Source: a virus. Taken from it: a stretch of 40,651 bases of DNA. The stretch spans positions 1 through 40,651 of the IMG/VR virus record IMGVR_UViG_3300034158_000122; one strand, given 5' to 3'. The notes beneath the pieces were generated by a model. It did not search any database, was not told the origin of the DNA, and saw only the letters and a program-made list of their open reading frames with translations. Every line of letters begins with the position of its first letter. Position 1 is the first letter of the stretch. The translations under genes and the position numbers were made by a program. This document shows, in pieces, positions 1 through 7,586 of this stretch.

Positions 1-123
1 ACGACCTCCCAGATCCAAAGCATTACCGAGAACCTGCAGGGCGATGGTTCGCAGTGGGTTTGGATGGATGCAGACAGCCAGCAGAACTCCCAGAGTGCAA
101 CCATTGCACTGCAGTCTCTGTAA
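1..123 (+). CDS. C-terminal fragment of a host protein (partial)
   Basis: An open frame enters from the left edge and ends with TAA at 121-123, giving 40 residues rich in Ser, Gln, Asp and Trp. The start lies outside the window. A strong terminator follows 25 bases later, which supports this as the real end of a transcription unit. The visible residues carry no motif I recognise, so no function is assigned. It is chromosomal, outside the prophage. Confidence 0.6.
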   Translation, partial: TTSQIQSITENLQGDGSQWVWMDADSQQNSQSATIALQSL

Positions 124-148
124 TCAACCCAAGCGTCTTAACGTCAAG

Positions 149-175
149 AAGGCCCCACAATGTGGGGCCTTCTTC
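149..175 (+). terminator. Rho-independent terminator
   Basis: An 11-bp perfect stem (149-159 with 161-171) is followed by a short T/C-rich tail. It lies just after the stop codon at 123 and ends that gene. Confidence 0.8.
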
Positions 176-814
176 TATCTGCCTGACGGTGCCTGAACAT
201 GGCATGGGAAAGGCGCAGCACCATCATCGGGCAGCGCGGCATCATACGTGAAGCCTGCACGCACTCACACCCTCCAGGCACACGGCGGCGACGCCCACCG
301 CAGCGTCTGCGCCACGCAATCCACGCTCTTCCGCTACCGCCTGCGGGCTGCATCAATAAATTTTTTTGCAAAAATGGATTACCGCAAAACCATAGGCCAA
401 GACCGCGCCAGATAAAGGATCTCGGGCGTGGTTAGGATCTGACAAGAAGGATCCTTTTGCGGTTTCTTACAGTTTCAAGGGGAGCTGGCTTAGGACGCTG
501 AAAACGTAACTCGTTGAATATATTTGGAAGGCTGTACTTTGTGTGGGGATTTAAATAATCAGGAAGGGTCCAGTTTGCCTCGAGGGAACAGCTGGAAGGC
601 TTTTTGTTTCAGTCGGTTAAGACTAATGAGGGCCGATTTGATAACTGAATTTTTGAAAGGGGCCGATCAGTCTTGATGCCCTTACCCTCCCCCACGATTG
701 TGCGGTCCGTTCCCCCAACAATGTGGACTCGCACACCCCCTGGAACATTGTTAAAGTGCCAGCCCGCATAAAACTCAACAACCTATAAAACGCGTAAGAC
801 TGAAGGCAAAAGCT
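176..814. other. Host intergenic region without a convincing gene
   Basis: About 640 bases with no open frame that has a ribosome site or protein-like composition. It holds a cluster of GGATC words at about 414-453 that resembles words near cos, and an 8-bp inverted repeat AACAATGT (717-724) / ACATTGTT (745-752) ahead of the next gene that could be a regulator site. No promoter was identified with confidence. Confidence 0.5.
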
Positions 815-1609
815 ATGGTGATAACAAAGTCGCTGGTATGCGCAACGATACCTACACTGCTGCTACAAGTGATCAGCTTTGGCACATGGGCTGAAGGAAA
901 ACAAGTCTGCTCGTCAAATCAACTAGCGGCCATCAAGACTCGTTTGACTTCAAACACCGAGCTGACAGCTAGTGCCTGTAAGACGTTGCCAAACCAGCCA
1001 GAGGTAACCTTAATCTCCTACATTTTCCCAGATAATGGGGAGCGCAATGATGATATATCTCTACCCACAAGTCTGTGGCGAGTAGAACTCATTTCCCAGG
1101 GGAAAGTAAGACAGCGGTTTGAGGAAATCATTGAAGAAGATGCCAGCATCCGTATCGGTAGCGCCAGTATATGGCTCGATACAGCGCCCTACCTACTGAC
1201 CAAAGTAGAACGAGCCTTTGGCGTAAGATTAGATATCGGCTATGGCCCCTCGTGCGCCGATGGTTTTAGGTCCAACTTTTTACACCTCTTCCGAGTGCAT
1301 GGCGGAACCCTACAGCGCATCATGAACGGCGCTCCGATGCTGCACACCTACATACGAAAAGGCATGCCTTGCTCACCAGAACCAATAGATTTAGAACGGG
1401 GCATGTCATATATCCAAGTCATGCCAGAGATGTCGAACGGTCTGCACGATCTTAAAGTTGTAACCAAAGCGAAAACCAAGACCATCGAGCAGGATGGATC
1501 CTCTCAAACTTCCAGTCAGAGAACATTGAATACCACCCTGCGCTTCAATGGCCATGAATACCCGATTGGAGAATGGGATAACTTACCGAGCAAGGAGTGG
1601 TGGAAGTAA
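815..1609 (+). CDS. Secreted or periplasmic protein of unknown function
   Basis: A 264-residue protein. The first 27 residues form a typical signal peptide: a Lys near the N-terminus, a hydrophobic stretch of about 18 residues, then a likely cleavage after Thr-Trp-Ala. The mature part has several Cys residues (for example near residues 32, 54 and 149), compatible with periplasmic disulfides. The ATG at 815 has GAAGG at 802-806, a good spacing. I recognise no domain. It is a lone chromosomal gene on the left flank of the prophage, and no partner gene is visible beside it. Confidence 0.75.
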   Translation: MVITKSLVCATIPTLLLQVISFGTWAEGKQVCSSNQLAAIKTRLTSNTELTASACKTLPNQPEVTLISYIFPDNGERNDDISLPTSLWRVELISQGKVRQRFEEIIEEDASIRIGSASIWLDTAPYLLTKVERAFGVRLDIGYGPSCADGFRSNFLHLFRVHGGTLQRIMNGAPMLHTYIRKGMPCSPEPIDLERGMSYIQVMPEMSNGLHDLKVVTKAKTKTIEQDGSSQTSSQRTLNTTLRFNGHEYPIGEWDNLPSKEWWK

Positions 1610-1767
1610 GCGGCTATACCCTGATCTAGGCGGTAAAATCGTCGGGTATGTACAGAACCCTGTAAAAGCCTCTCCTTCAGCAGGCTTTGCTGTTTTTGGC
1701 CGAAGGAGTACCACCACCGGTCCAATCCGCGAGACACAATCGCTATTGCCACCCAGTGGCCATTTGA

Positions 1768-1802
1768 CCAAAAACAAAAAGGCCACTATTGCTAGTGGCC
1801 TT
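1768..1802 (-). terminator. Terminator of the disrupted tRNA-Leu gene (minus strand)
   Basis: A 10-bp perfect stem (1779-1788 with 1793-1802, loop of 4) is followed, read leftward, by a T-rich tract (the A run at 1770-1780). It lies just downstream of the tRNA 3' end, so it was probably the tRNA terminator. After integration it would stop leftward transcripts leaving int. Confidence 0.75.
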
Positions 1803-1821
1803 CGTAAGTCTTTGATTTAAA

Positions 1822-1876
1822 TGGTGCCGAGGCCGGAATCGAACCGGCACGACGCGAACGTCGAGGGATTTTAAAT
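1822..1876 (-). other. attL: 3' part of a tRNA-Leu(UAA) gene
   Basis: Read on the minus strand, this is a tRNA from the anticodon loop (TTTAAAA, anticodon UAA) through the 3' anticodon stem, a long class-II variable arm, the T-arm (GGTTCGATTCC) and an acceptor end with encoded CCA. The 5' half is missing: right of 1876 there is no D-arm or 5' acceptor strand, and the sequence also breaks the anticodon stem pairing. This is the classic signature of a phage att core in the 3' half of a tRNA gene. The restored full tRNA is expected at attR, beyond 40651. Confidence 0.88.
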
Positions 1877-1988
1877 GCCTGAGCCCGGCCTTTAAAAACA
1901 AATAGTTACGTGAAAACAGTCACTTAAGTGCACGCCATTATGCGGAAAAATGCGGTGTTCTGTGAGCTGTGTGGATCAAATGTGGACA

Positions 1989-3047
1989 CTACCGCAGCTT
2001 GTTGACCGTCAGCGGATTGAGCCGCAAAGCATCCTCGAGGTGGTCTGGGGCAAAGTGTGAATAGCGCATCGTCATGGTGATGGTCGAATGCCCGAGTATC
2101 TTTTGCAGCACCAGAATGTTACCACCGTTCATCATAAAATGGCTGGCAAAGGTGTGCCGAAGAACGTGGGTACTCTGCCCTGCTGGTAGCTGGATCCCTG
2201 CCTTGTTAATGGCGGATTCAAAGTGGTGGTAACACTCACTGAACAGCTTGCCGCGTCGCTTGGGGATGATGTCGATCAGCTCCTGGTTGATGGGCACGGT
2301 TCGACGTTTGCCACCCTTGGTGTGAGTGAACGTCAACCGGTTGTTGGCAACCTGCGACTGGGTCAGATCTTGGATTTCCCCCCATCGCGCCCCAGTAGCC
2401 AAGCAAAGCCGCACCACGATACCCAAGTCAGAGTGGCTGGCTGAGTCGCAGGCATCCAGCAGGGCCTTGATCTCGTCAGGGTACAAAAACGCCAGCTCTG
2501 ATTCGGTAACCCGGTAAAGCCGCATCCCGGCCAGCGGATTCTCTGCCGTCCACTCCCCCAATCGTTTGAGTTCATTGAACACAGCCCGCAGGTAGGCATG
2601 ATCGCGGTTCACCGTCGACGCACTCACCCCCTTGCCATCCTGTGTGGCGGCACGGCGATCGCTCACTGCGCCAGAAAGTCGAGCCTCCCGGTACTTGGCA
2701 AAGTCATTGCCGGTGAACTCTCTGGCCAGCGGATTACCCAGGCTTTCGCAGATCAGCAGCAGTTTGGAGCGCCGCTGCTCACCATCACGCAAGCTCTGGC
2801 CATGCAGCCCATACCATCGCTCAACCAGATCGGCCAGCCGTCGGTTATCTGCCGCAAGTTCAGCGGTTTGCTCATCATCCCCCTGCCAAGGCTTCTCGGC
2901 GAACTGCTCAAGCTGCCACAGCTCCCACGCGGCCGCCTCGCCTTTGGTGGCAAATCGCTTGCGCCTGCGCGGCCCATTGCGACCACCTGGGCGAATATCA
3001 GCAAGCCAGAGCAGTGGCTTGCCGTCATCAAGTTTGCGAACGGTCAT
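1989..3047 (-). CDS. int: Tyrosine recombinase, phage integrase
   Basis: A 352-residue site-specific recombinase that integrates and, with Cox, excises the prophage at the tRNA-Leu core. The catalytic set is complete: Arg221 (in ATGARWGE), Lys244, His294-x-x-Arg297 (HVLRH), His320 (LGHS) and nucleophile Tyr329 (MRYSH). The N-terminal part (about 1-170) holds the arm-binding and SAM-like core-binding regions. Its stop lies about 110 bases from the att core, the usual attL arrangement. Its ATG overlaps the stop of the upstream gene at 3044, so the two are probably co-transcribed and translationally coupled. It runs leftward, as int does in P2. Confidence 0.95.
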   Translation of the reverse strand: MTVRKLDDGKPLLWLADIRPGGRNGPRRRKRFATKGEAAAWELWQLEQFAEKPWQGDDEQTAELAADNRRLADLVERWYGLHGQSLRDGEQRRSKLLLICESLGNPLAREFTGNDFAKYREARLSGAVSDRRAATQDGKGVSASTVNRDHAYLRAVFNELKRLGEWTAENPLAGMRLYRVTESELAFLYPDEIKALLDACDSASHSDLGIVVRLCLATGARWGEIQDLTQSQVANNRLTFTHTKGGKRRTVPINQELIDIIPKRRGKLFSECYHHFESAINKAGIQLPAGQSTHVLRHTFASHFMMNGGNILVLQKILGHSTITMTMRYSHFAPDHLEDALRLNPLTVNKLR

Positions 3048-3499
3048 GAGAGCAGACCCACTCCCAACCCAATTATCTGACCCAATACCGAGCGGCCGAC
3101 CTCCCGGGAATCCGCCTTGACGGCCTCGACCAATCGTTCCCCCAAACTCCCTTGCAGGCTATCGGGGGTGGCCTTGAGCACCTCCAGTCCCTTCGCAGTC
3201 AGCACTGCATTGAGGATGCCGTCATACGCCGCTGGTGTGCCATGCAGATATCCAGCATCAACCAACCATCTCAGGCTTTCGAACGCAAATTCCTTACGCT
3301 TAAAATAAGGATAATTACGGTGAAGGCCTTCAGCGAACAAAAGTTCTTCCTCCTCTGGTGAAAGACAGTCAATGTGCTCGCCATCCTCGGTGACGATAAA
3401 GTTGCTGGATGCCAGAAGCTGGGGCACCGGAAAACGGCTATACAGTTCTGCCAGTGCCAACACCACAATGGTATCGAATCGTTCAATATTGGAGACCAT
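3044..3499 (-). CDS. Phage protein of unknown function, upstream of int
   Basis: A 151-residue acidic protein without a domain I recognise. The C-terminal residues (about 136-151, rich in Gly, Leu, Val, Ile) are hydrophobic and could touch the membrane. The ATG at 3499 has GAAGGA on the minus strand (3505-3510) at ideal spacing. The last codons overlap the int start by 4 bases, which suggests a two-gene unit. Its start codon abuts the start of a divergent gene (CATATG at 3497-3502), so its promoter and ribosome site must lie inside that gene. Confidence 0.75.
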   Translation of the reverse strand: MVSNIERFDTIVVLALAELYSRFPVPQLLASSNFIVTEDGEHIDCLSPEEEELLFAEGLHRNYPYFKRKEFAFESLRWLVDAGYLHGTPAAYDGILNAVLTAKGLEVLKATPDSLQGSLGERLVEAVKADSREVGRSVLGQIIGLGVGLLS

Positions 3500-3742
3500 A
3501 TGAATCCTTCATTTAAAGAGACATTTGCCGATCATCAGCGTAGGTACGAACTGACCGACATCATGAAGAGGCACATCGTGTCGCAACTCAACGGCTCCGT
3601 GGACGCCGTGCGAGCCCGTGCCTTTTGGCGCACCCATCTGCCAAACCTCGCAGAAGCGGAAGGGACCGAGCAACTGGCGGAAGCGCTTGCATCGGCACTT
3701 GAAGAAGTGCACAGAAAACTTATTCCCCCCCTGGCCGGTTGA
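3500..3742 (+). CDS. Small phage protein of unknown function, divergent to the int unit
   Basis: An 80-residue, largely helical protein starting at ATG 3500 with GGAG at 3491-3494, 5 bases upstream. An in-frame upstream extension exists, but the internal ATG has the better ribosome site. It runs opposite to its neighbours on both sides. Its leader is antisense to the start of the 151-residue gene. I see no motif. The stop overlaps a further ATG (TGATG at 3740-3744). Confidence 0.6.
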   Translation: MNPSFKETFADHQRRYELTDIMKRHIVSQLNGSVDAVRARAFWRTHLPNLAEAEGTEQLAEALASALEEVHRKLIPPLAG

Positions 3743-3938
3743 TGTGCTCCCAAACTCAAGACCTACTTGCCCAGTTCGGCCGACTTGCTCAGCCAGGTTC
3801 CTGTACAAGCGAGGTAGTAGATTACATGGTCATGAAAACCTGCAAAGTTTGCCCAGCAGCATCACAACTCTTGCCTAGCAAAATGCTCATCTTCCTGATA
3901 AATATTTGTTTTTGTACAATTACAGAGCCAGACATCCA

Positions 3939-4970
3939 TCACCGAATAAAACAATTGAAGTTGTGCTCATTTAATACATTGCTACGAACATCAAATCTAG
4001 AGAACAACGCAAGCTCACACACAAATTCATTTGTCTCCCCATCAACTATCGCACTATAAACACCAGCGTCCTTTACCCTAGAAATATAAAAATCAAAAAC
4101 CTCTGTTCTTAAAGACCTATACGCATTCATGCTATAATCTGTAAATACGCTTGATGGAAGTGTGCATTCGGTGTTAATGCAATCAAGGACTGCATATTTT
4201 TCAATGTACTTTTGATACTCGCTAAACTTCTCATCGTATACCGATATAACAGCCATGAAATATATTTCAGCGTCAGCCAAATTGGTTTTTAATACTTCGA
4301 CATAAAATTGTTTTTTTTCATTAGATATCAACATTGATTCATCGATGTACTTTAATAACTTCAACGCTAATGACACAGGGGAGATGACAGATTGCATATT
4401 AGAAATATTCATTGCTCTATCATAGCCTGAATGATTAAATCCGTTGTAGTTTTGCAAATCAATCTCTGCATTCATTGTGTAATAAAATATATTCCAAGCT
4501 TCTCTTCCTTGAGTTTCCCCAGTGCGTATCTTGGCGGACTGTTCTTTATAAAATCCAAGCAACTGAAATACTGTCCCTTCAAATAACTGTTGATTCATCA
4601 CCTCGGTTTGAATTTTGAACAAACCACTTTGGGATGTCATTTCATCCCGCGTCATCTTAAGTTCTAATTGGGACACTGCCAGTTGCCGTTTTTGAAGCAG
4701 TAAAGTCACAACAACGGCCGAAAATGCCAAGCCAGAAAAAAGTGTATTCAGTGCTCCATACATGTCACCAAACACACCAATTTCGGCATACTCTGTTACT
4801 GGACTTCTGCCCTGCAAATACCAAACAATTTTTGGATAGTGAAACCAAAACAAAAATATAATTGAAGGTAAGGACACCGCGACGAAAAGCCAATGTGTTA
4901 GTATCATCCTAATATAGGAAAACAATGTCCACAGCTTAGCTAAACATGTGTTATCACCTACAGGTCTCAT
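3939..4970 (-). CDS. putAbiC-like membrane protein, candidate phage-exclusion factor
   Basis: A 343-residue protein with two membrane segments (about 22-44 and 72-92), followed by a charged coiled-coil stretch (about 92-125) and a mostly helical cytoplasmic region. The order FGDMYGALN, second membrane helix, LELKMTRDEM, then F-Q-L-L with Y-K-E and G-R-E-A-W matches the layout of the putative phage abortive infection family (putAbiC, Pfam PF16872), recognised by eye. Family members are predicted anti-phage proteins. The gene is much richer in AT than its phage neighbours, a sign of recent gain. It lies 29 bases after the EACC1-like gene on the same strand. ATG 4970 has a weak ribosome site; Met22 is an alternative start. 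The exclusion role is inference. Confidence 0.6.
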   Translation of the reverse strand: MRPVGDNTCLAKLWTLFSYIRMILTHWLFVAVSLPSIIFLFWFHYPKIVWYLQGRSPVTEYAEIGVFGDMYGALNTLFSGLAFSAVVVTLLLQKRQLAVSQLELKMTRDEMTSQSGLFKIQTEVMNQQLFEGTVFQLLGFYKEQSAKIRTGETQGREAWNIFYYTMNAEIDLQNYNGFNHSGYDRAMNISNMQSVISPVSLALKLLKYIDESMLISNEKKQFYVEVLKTNLADAEIYFMAVISVYDEKFSEYQKYIEKYAVLDCINTECTLPSSVFTDYSMNAYRSLRTEVFDFYISRVKDAGVYSAIVDGETNEFVCELALFSRFDVRSNVLNEHNFNCFIR

Positions 4971-4999
4971 ATTAATATGCCTATTCCATTATTGTTTTT

Positions 5000-5359
5000 T
5001 TATGGCTCACTCTTATCGTTTCTGGAGTCAAGGATGATGTTTGCAATATCATCTCCACTCAAGATGGTCGCAATCTGCTTTTCTGTAAGACCTTGTAGTG
5101 AGATCTTTGAACCATCTTTTCTCACCACTTCAATCGAGCCTTTTCGACGATTATGCAGCCATGCGACAATAACTCCTGCCAGTGGAACGACAACACCAGT
5201 CAAGTTACCAATTAACTCCAGAATGGCATGGGGTGAACCAGCGCTAAACTGTAGTCGATAGTCGTGAGCGATCGCTTCCTGATTCAACATCTTGTCTAAA
5301 TCGGTTGCATCTCCATAAACCAGAAAGGTTAGGCCGCCATGTTCACTGTAGTGTGCCAT
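5000..5359 (-). CDS. EACC1-like small membrane protein
   Basis: A 119-residue protein with an N-terminal beta/alpha segment (about 9-45), one membrane helix (about 52-68) and a C-terminal strand-turn-strand-helix part with W-L-H-N-R-R, IEVVRKDGSKISL and a final helix. This order resembles the effector-associated constant component EACC1 of predicted NTP-dependent conflict systems. I judge this by eye only. ATG 5359 has a strong GAGGGGAG ribosome site. It is the first gene of a two-gene leftward unit with the putAbiC-like gene. No NTPase or other conflict-system partner is nearby, so if the match is right this would be a pared-down form. Confidence 0.5.
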   Translation of the reverse strand: MAHYSEHGGLTFLVYGDATDLDKMLNQEAIAHDYRLQFSAGSPHAILELIGNLTGVVVPLAGVIVAWLHNRRKGSIEVVRKDGSKISLQGLTEKQIATILSGDDIANIILDSRNDKSEP

Positions 5360-5653
5360 TCAACTCCCCTCGCATACTTTGAGAGACATCCTCGAACAGA
5401 TGCCGTTTTACTGACCATGACGCCTAGAGGTCTTGTCAGACGGTTTACTCTATTTATCTATCTGGTACTTTGCGCAATCACGGCGCTTCTATGCCGCCAG
5501 CTCATACTGCGAATTCACCAAGATAGTTATCCCATCACTTGTACCGGCCTTCATTGGCACACCTTCGATCAACTTCAGCACTTTGCCTTTCAATGCCTGC
5601 TGCTAAGGCATGCCAGACTGCTGATTCTTGCACCCGCTAAAACCTGACAATGC
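5360..5653. other. Intergenic region between the cargo pair and cI
   Basis: About 290 bases without a credible gene. An open frame on the plus strand here is Cys/His/Leu-rich, has no ribosome site and overlaps the start of the EACC1-like gene, so I reject it. The promoter of the leftward cargo pair should lie here because the cI terminator insulates it on the right. Confidence 0.4.
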
Positions 5654-5675
5654 AAAAAGGGCGCATTAGCGCCCT
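5654..5675 (-). terminator. Terminator of cI (minus strand)
   Basis: A 7-bp perfect stem (5658-5664 with 5669-5675, loop ATTA) is followed leftward by a T run (the A run at 5654-5658). It overlaps the cI stop codon and should end the repressor transcript. Confidence 0.8.
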
Positions 5676-6357
5676 ATCGTTTTCTAAAAATTCGGTGTTC
5701 TACCATGACTCCGATGATCTCGATTTGCTGCCGGTCGGAGTGCATGGGGGGGTAATCGTCATTGAGGGGGACAAGCTCAAACACCTCTTGCCCGTTCTCA
5801 TCGATGCCGCGGGGTCGGTACTTCTTGAAAGTGGCCTCTTCGCCGCCGTTCTTGGCAACGACATAATCGCCAGGACGAGGTGACTCATCGGGGTCAACGA
5901 TGATCAGATCCCCTTCATTGAAGAGCGGGGTCATGGAATTGCCGCGCAGCCAGAGGCCAAACCCACAAGGGCCAATATCGATACTGGCAGACACATACTC
6001 GACATTGCCATCGAAGGTAGTGGCCTGCTCGCACATCTCCCGCCAGTTACCCGCCTGGACATAGCTCAGAATCGGCACCCGATTCCCCTGGGGAATAACA
6101 GCAGGCTCGACGTTATGGTAACCAGGGGGATGTGCATCGGTCATCCCAACGACACCGCCCTCTTTACCAGTCAGCAGCCAATCAACGGATACACCAAGTG
6201 CCGCCGCCAAGTCATTGAGGTAGCGCCCTTTCGGCTGATTTAGTCCCGACTCCCATTTCCCCACAGATACACCACTGATCCCAATTTTTTTGGCCAGAGC
6301 GACTTGGGTCAAAGACAGGTCTTTTCGTCTAGATGCAATACGGTCACTTATGTTCAT
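5674..6357 (-). CDS. cI: CI-type repressor with S24 self-cleavage domain
   Basis: A 227-residue lysogeny repressor. Residues 5-63 form an XRE-type helix-turn-helix (LTQVALAKKIGISGVSVGKW). Residues about 92-220 form a LexA/UmuD-like S24 peptidase: cleavage site Ala102-Gly103 (YVQAGNW), nucleophile Ser141 (GNSM) and general-base Lys178 (ATFKKY). RecA-stimulated self-cleavage is therefore expected, making the prophage directly SOS-inducible; P2 itself has a non-cleavable C protein, whereas lambda-type CI cleaves. It is divergent to cro across four operator-like repeats, one of which covers its own ribosome site, pointing to self-repression. The C-terminus overlaps a terminator stem. Confidence 0.93.
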   Translation of the reverse strand: MNISDRIASRRKDLSLTQVALAKKIGISGVSVGKWESGLNQPKGRYLNDLAAALGVSVDWLLTGKEGGVVGMTDAHPPGYHNVEPAVIPQGNRVPILSYVQAGNWREMCEQATTFDGNVEYVSASIDIGPCGFGLWLRGNSMTPLFNEGDLIIVDPDESPRPGDYVVAKNGGEEATFKKYRPRGIDENGQEVFELVPLNDDYPPMHSDRQQIEIIGVMVEHRIFRKR

Positions 6358-6458
6358 AAAACCTAAGTTACATCAAAAGAATGAAACTTGGGTTTGTGCC
6401 AGAGACAACCCTAAGTTATATTCAACCCATAAACTAACTTAGGGTTGCTTGGTGGGTT
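6358..6458. promoter_or_regulatory. cI-cro operator region with four related dyads and the rightward promoter
   Basis: Four variants of one element lie between the divergent genes: AACCTAAGTT (6360-6369), AACTTGGGTT (6385-6394), AACCCTAAGTT (6407-6417) and AACTTAGGGTT (6436-6446). The last two are exact reverse complements. Each is an imperfect palindrome. A rightward promoter fits TTGTGC (6394-6399), a 17-base spacer and TATATT (6417-6422): the second operator abuts the -35, the third fills the spacer, and the fourth lies just after the start site. The first covers the cI ribosome site. This is the expected layout of a CI/Cro switch. Confidence 0.8.
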
Positions 6459-6650
6459 ATGAAAAAGACAGACGTTATCGATTACTTCGGCAGCATCGGG
6501 GCTACTGCAAAAGCCTTGGGCATTTCTCATGTCGCTGTTGGGAAGTGGGGGGCAGCCATCCCCAAAGGCCGTGCCTACCAAATCGAAGTGCTGACCGGTG
6601 GCAAGCTGAAAGCCGACCCCGCTGCACAACCCTCGACCCCGGCACAGTAA
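6459..6650 (+). CDS. cro: Cro-like repressor
   Basis: A 63-residue helix-turn-helix protein. The sequence DVIDYFG, A-T-A-K-A-L-G-I-S and a recognition helix with AVGKW, followed by IPKGRAYQIEVLTGGKLK, is the P22/lambda Cro-type layout. It should bind the same operators as CI and turn the lysogeny side down after induction. ATG 6459 has a GGTGG-type ribosome site. It is the first gene of the rightward early operon. Using Cro here where P2 has Cox directly opposite C is a mosaic trait. Confidence 0.85.
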   Translation: MKKTDVIDYFGSIGATAKALGISHVAVGKWGAAIPKGRAYQIEVLTGGKLKADPAAQPSTPAQ

Positions 6651-6660
6651 GGAGATCGCC

Positions 6661-7023
6661 ATGACGATGGAAAACCATCCTGCCGAGCCCTTCACCGAGG
6701 TACTGCGTGAGCTGGCTGCCATCAAGCAAGGGTTGGCCCTGCAGTCACTGCCGGCCATCCCGCTCGATGCCTTTCTGGAGATGCTGCTCGACGTTTACAA
6801 CTTCAAGCTCCCCAAGCGTACCGCCCAAGACATGATTGCCGATGGCCGCATTCCCATCATTCCCAAACTGCGGGCTGGCGATCAGCCCTGGGTCAATCTG
6901 GTGCGCTGGCGCGATATGGCCAGAGAGCCAGAACAGTATTTCAAGTTGGTCAATGAGAACACTGGCCGCCGGTTGGCCAGCAGTGCCTTGGCCAAGAAGT
7001 CCACTCCCCGCTCTGTGGCTTGA
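6661..7023 (+). CDS. cox: Cox-like regulator / excisionase
   Basis: A 120-residue protein. The central part, I-P-L-D-A-F through T-A-Q-D-M-I-A-D-G-R-I-P-I-I-P-K and W-V-N-L-V, matches the Cox family of P2, HP1 and K139: a winged-helix type protein in which D-M-I-x-D-G-x-I/L-P marks the recognition part. Cox directs Int toward excision and can also repress transcription. It lies 10 bases after cro with AAGGAGA just upstream, so it is expressed with the lytic early operon, as excision needs. Confidence 0.75.
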   Translation: MTMENHPAEPFTEVLRELAAIKQGLALQSLPAIPLDAFLEMLLDVYNFKLPKRTAQDMIADGRIPIIPKLRAGDQPWVNLVRWRDMAREPEQYFKLVNENTGRRLASSALAKKSTPRSVA

Positions 7024-7056
7024 TCTCACAGTAGCGGCTACGAACAGGAGCCGAAA

Positions 7057-7575
7057 GTGTCTAAACATCAACAAAACCTACACAGTCACTTTGCCGGTGC
7101 GTGTGACCGCTTCAAGCAGGCACACAACCTGACCCAGTTGGCCGCCGAGATCGACATGAACGCCGATGTGCTGCGCAACAAGTTCAACCCGGCGCAAGAG
7201 CGGCACAAGCTGACCGCCCAAGACTTGATCACTCTCTACCATGCCACCGGGGACGACACCCTGTTTGATGGTCTGCTGTTTGAGTGCGGCCTGACTGCCG
7301 TTCGCCTCCCCTCTACCGGCGCCGCCATCACCACAGAGGCCCGCGCCCAGCAGGCACTCAACGCTGGCGCCCAGATCATGGGCGTCACTGCCCAGGCGAC
7401 CACCATCCTCGCCGGTGACCGCGTCACCAAATCCAACAGAAACACCGTCGTCGGCGGCTTGTGGGCTGGCATCGAGCACCTCGTGCTGCTGGCAACCGAG
7501 ATCGAAGACCGCTTTCACGCCGTCCCTAGTCTTGCGTGTGCTGCCGACATGGCCCGCGCAGCCCTGGGCGCATAG
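7057..7575 (+). CDS. cII: Phage regulatory protein CII (CP76 family)
   Basis: A 172-residue protein matching the phage CII/CP76 family (Pfam PF06892) of phage 186 and relatives: N-D-A-D-V-L-R-N-K-F-N-P-type recognition region (about 32-45), H-K-L-T-A-Q-D-L, then the C-terminal half with G-D-R-V-T. In 186, CII activates the establishment promoter for the repressor. The start is GTG at 7057 with CAGGAG 6 bases upstream; no ATG fits as well. It is third in the early operon, after cro and cox. Confidence 0.8.
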   Translation: MSKHQQNLHSHFAGACDRFKQAHNLTQLAAEIDMNADVLRNKFNPAQERHKLTAQDLITLYHATGDDTLFDGLLFECGLTAVRLPSTGAAITTEARAQQALNAGAQIMGVTAQATTILAGDRVTKSNRNTVVGGLWAGIEHLVLLATEIEDRFHAVPSLACAADMARAALGA

Positions 7576-7586
7576 GAGACCAGACC

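Noticed and set aside
5339-5647. Open frame of 102 residues on the plus strand between the EACC1-like gene and cI
   Set aside because: No ribosome site, unusual Cys/His/Leu-rich composition, and overlap with the start of a well-supported minus-strand gene.
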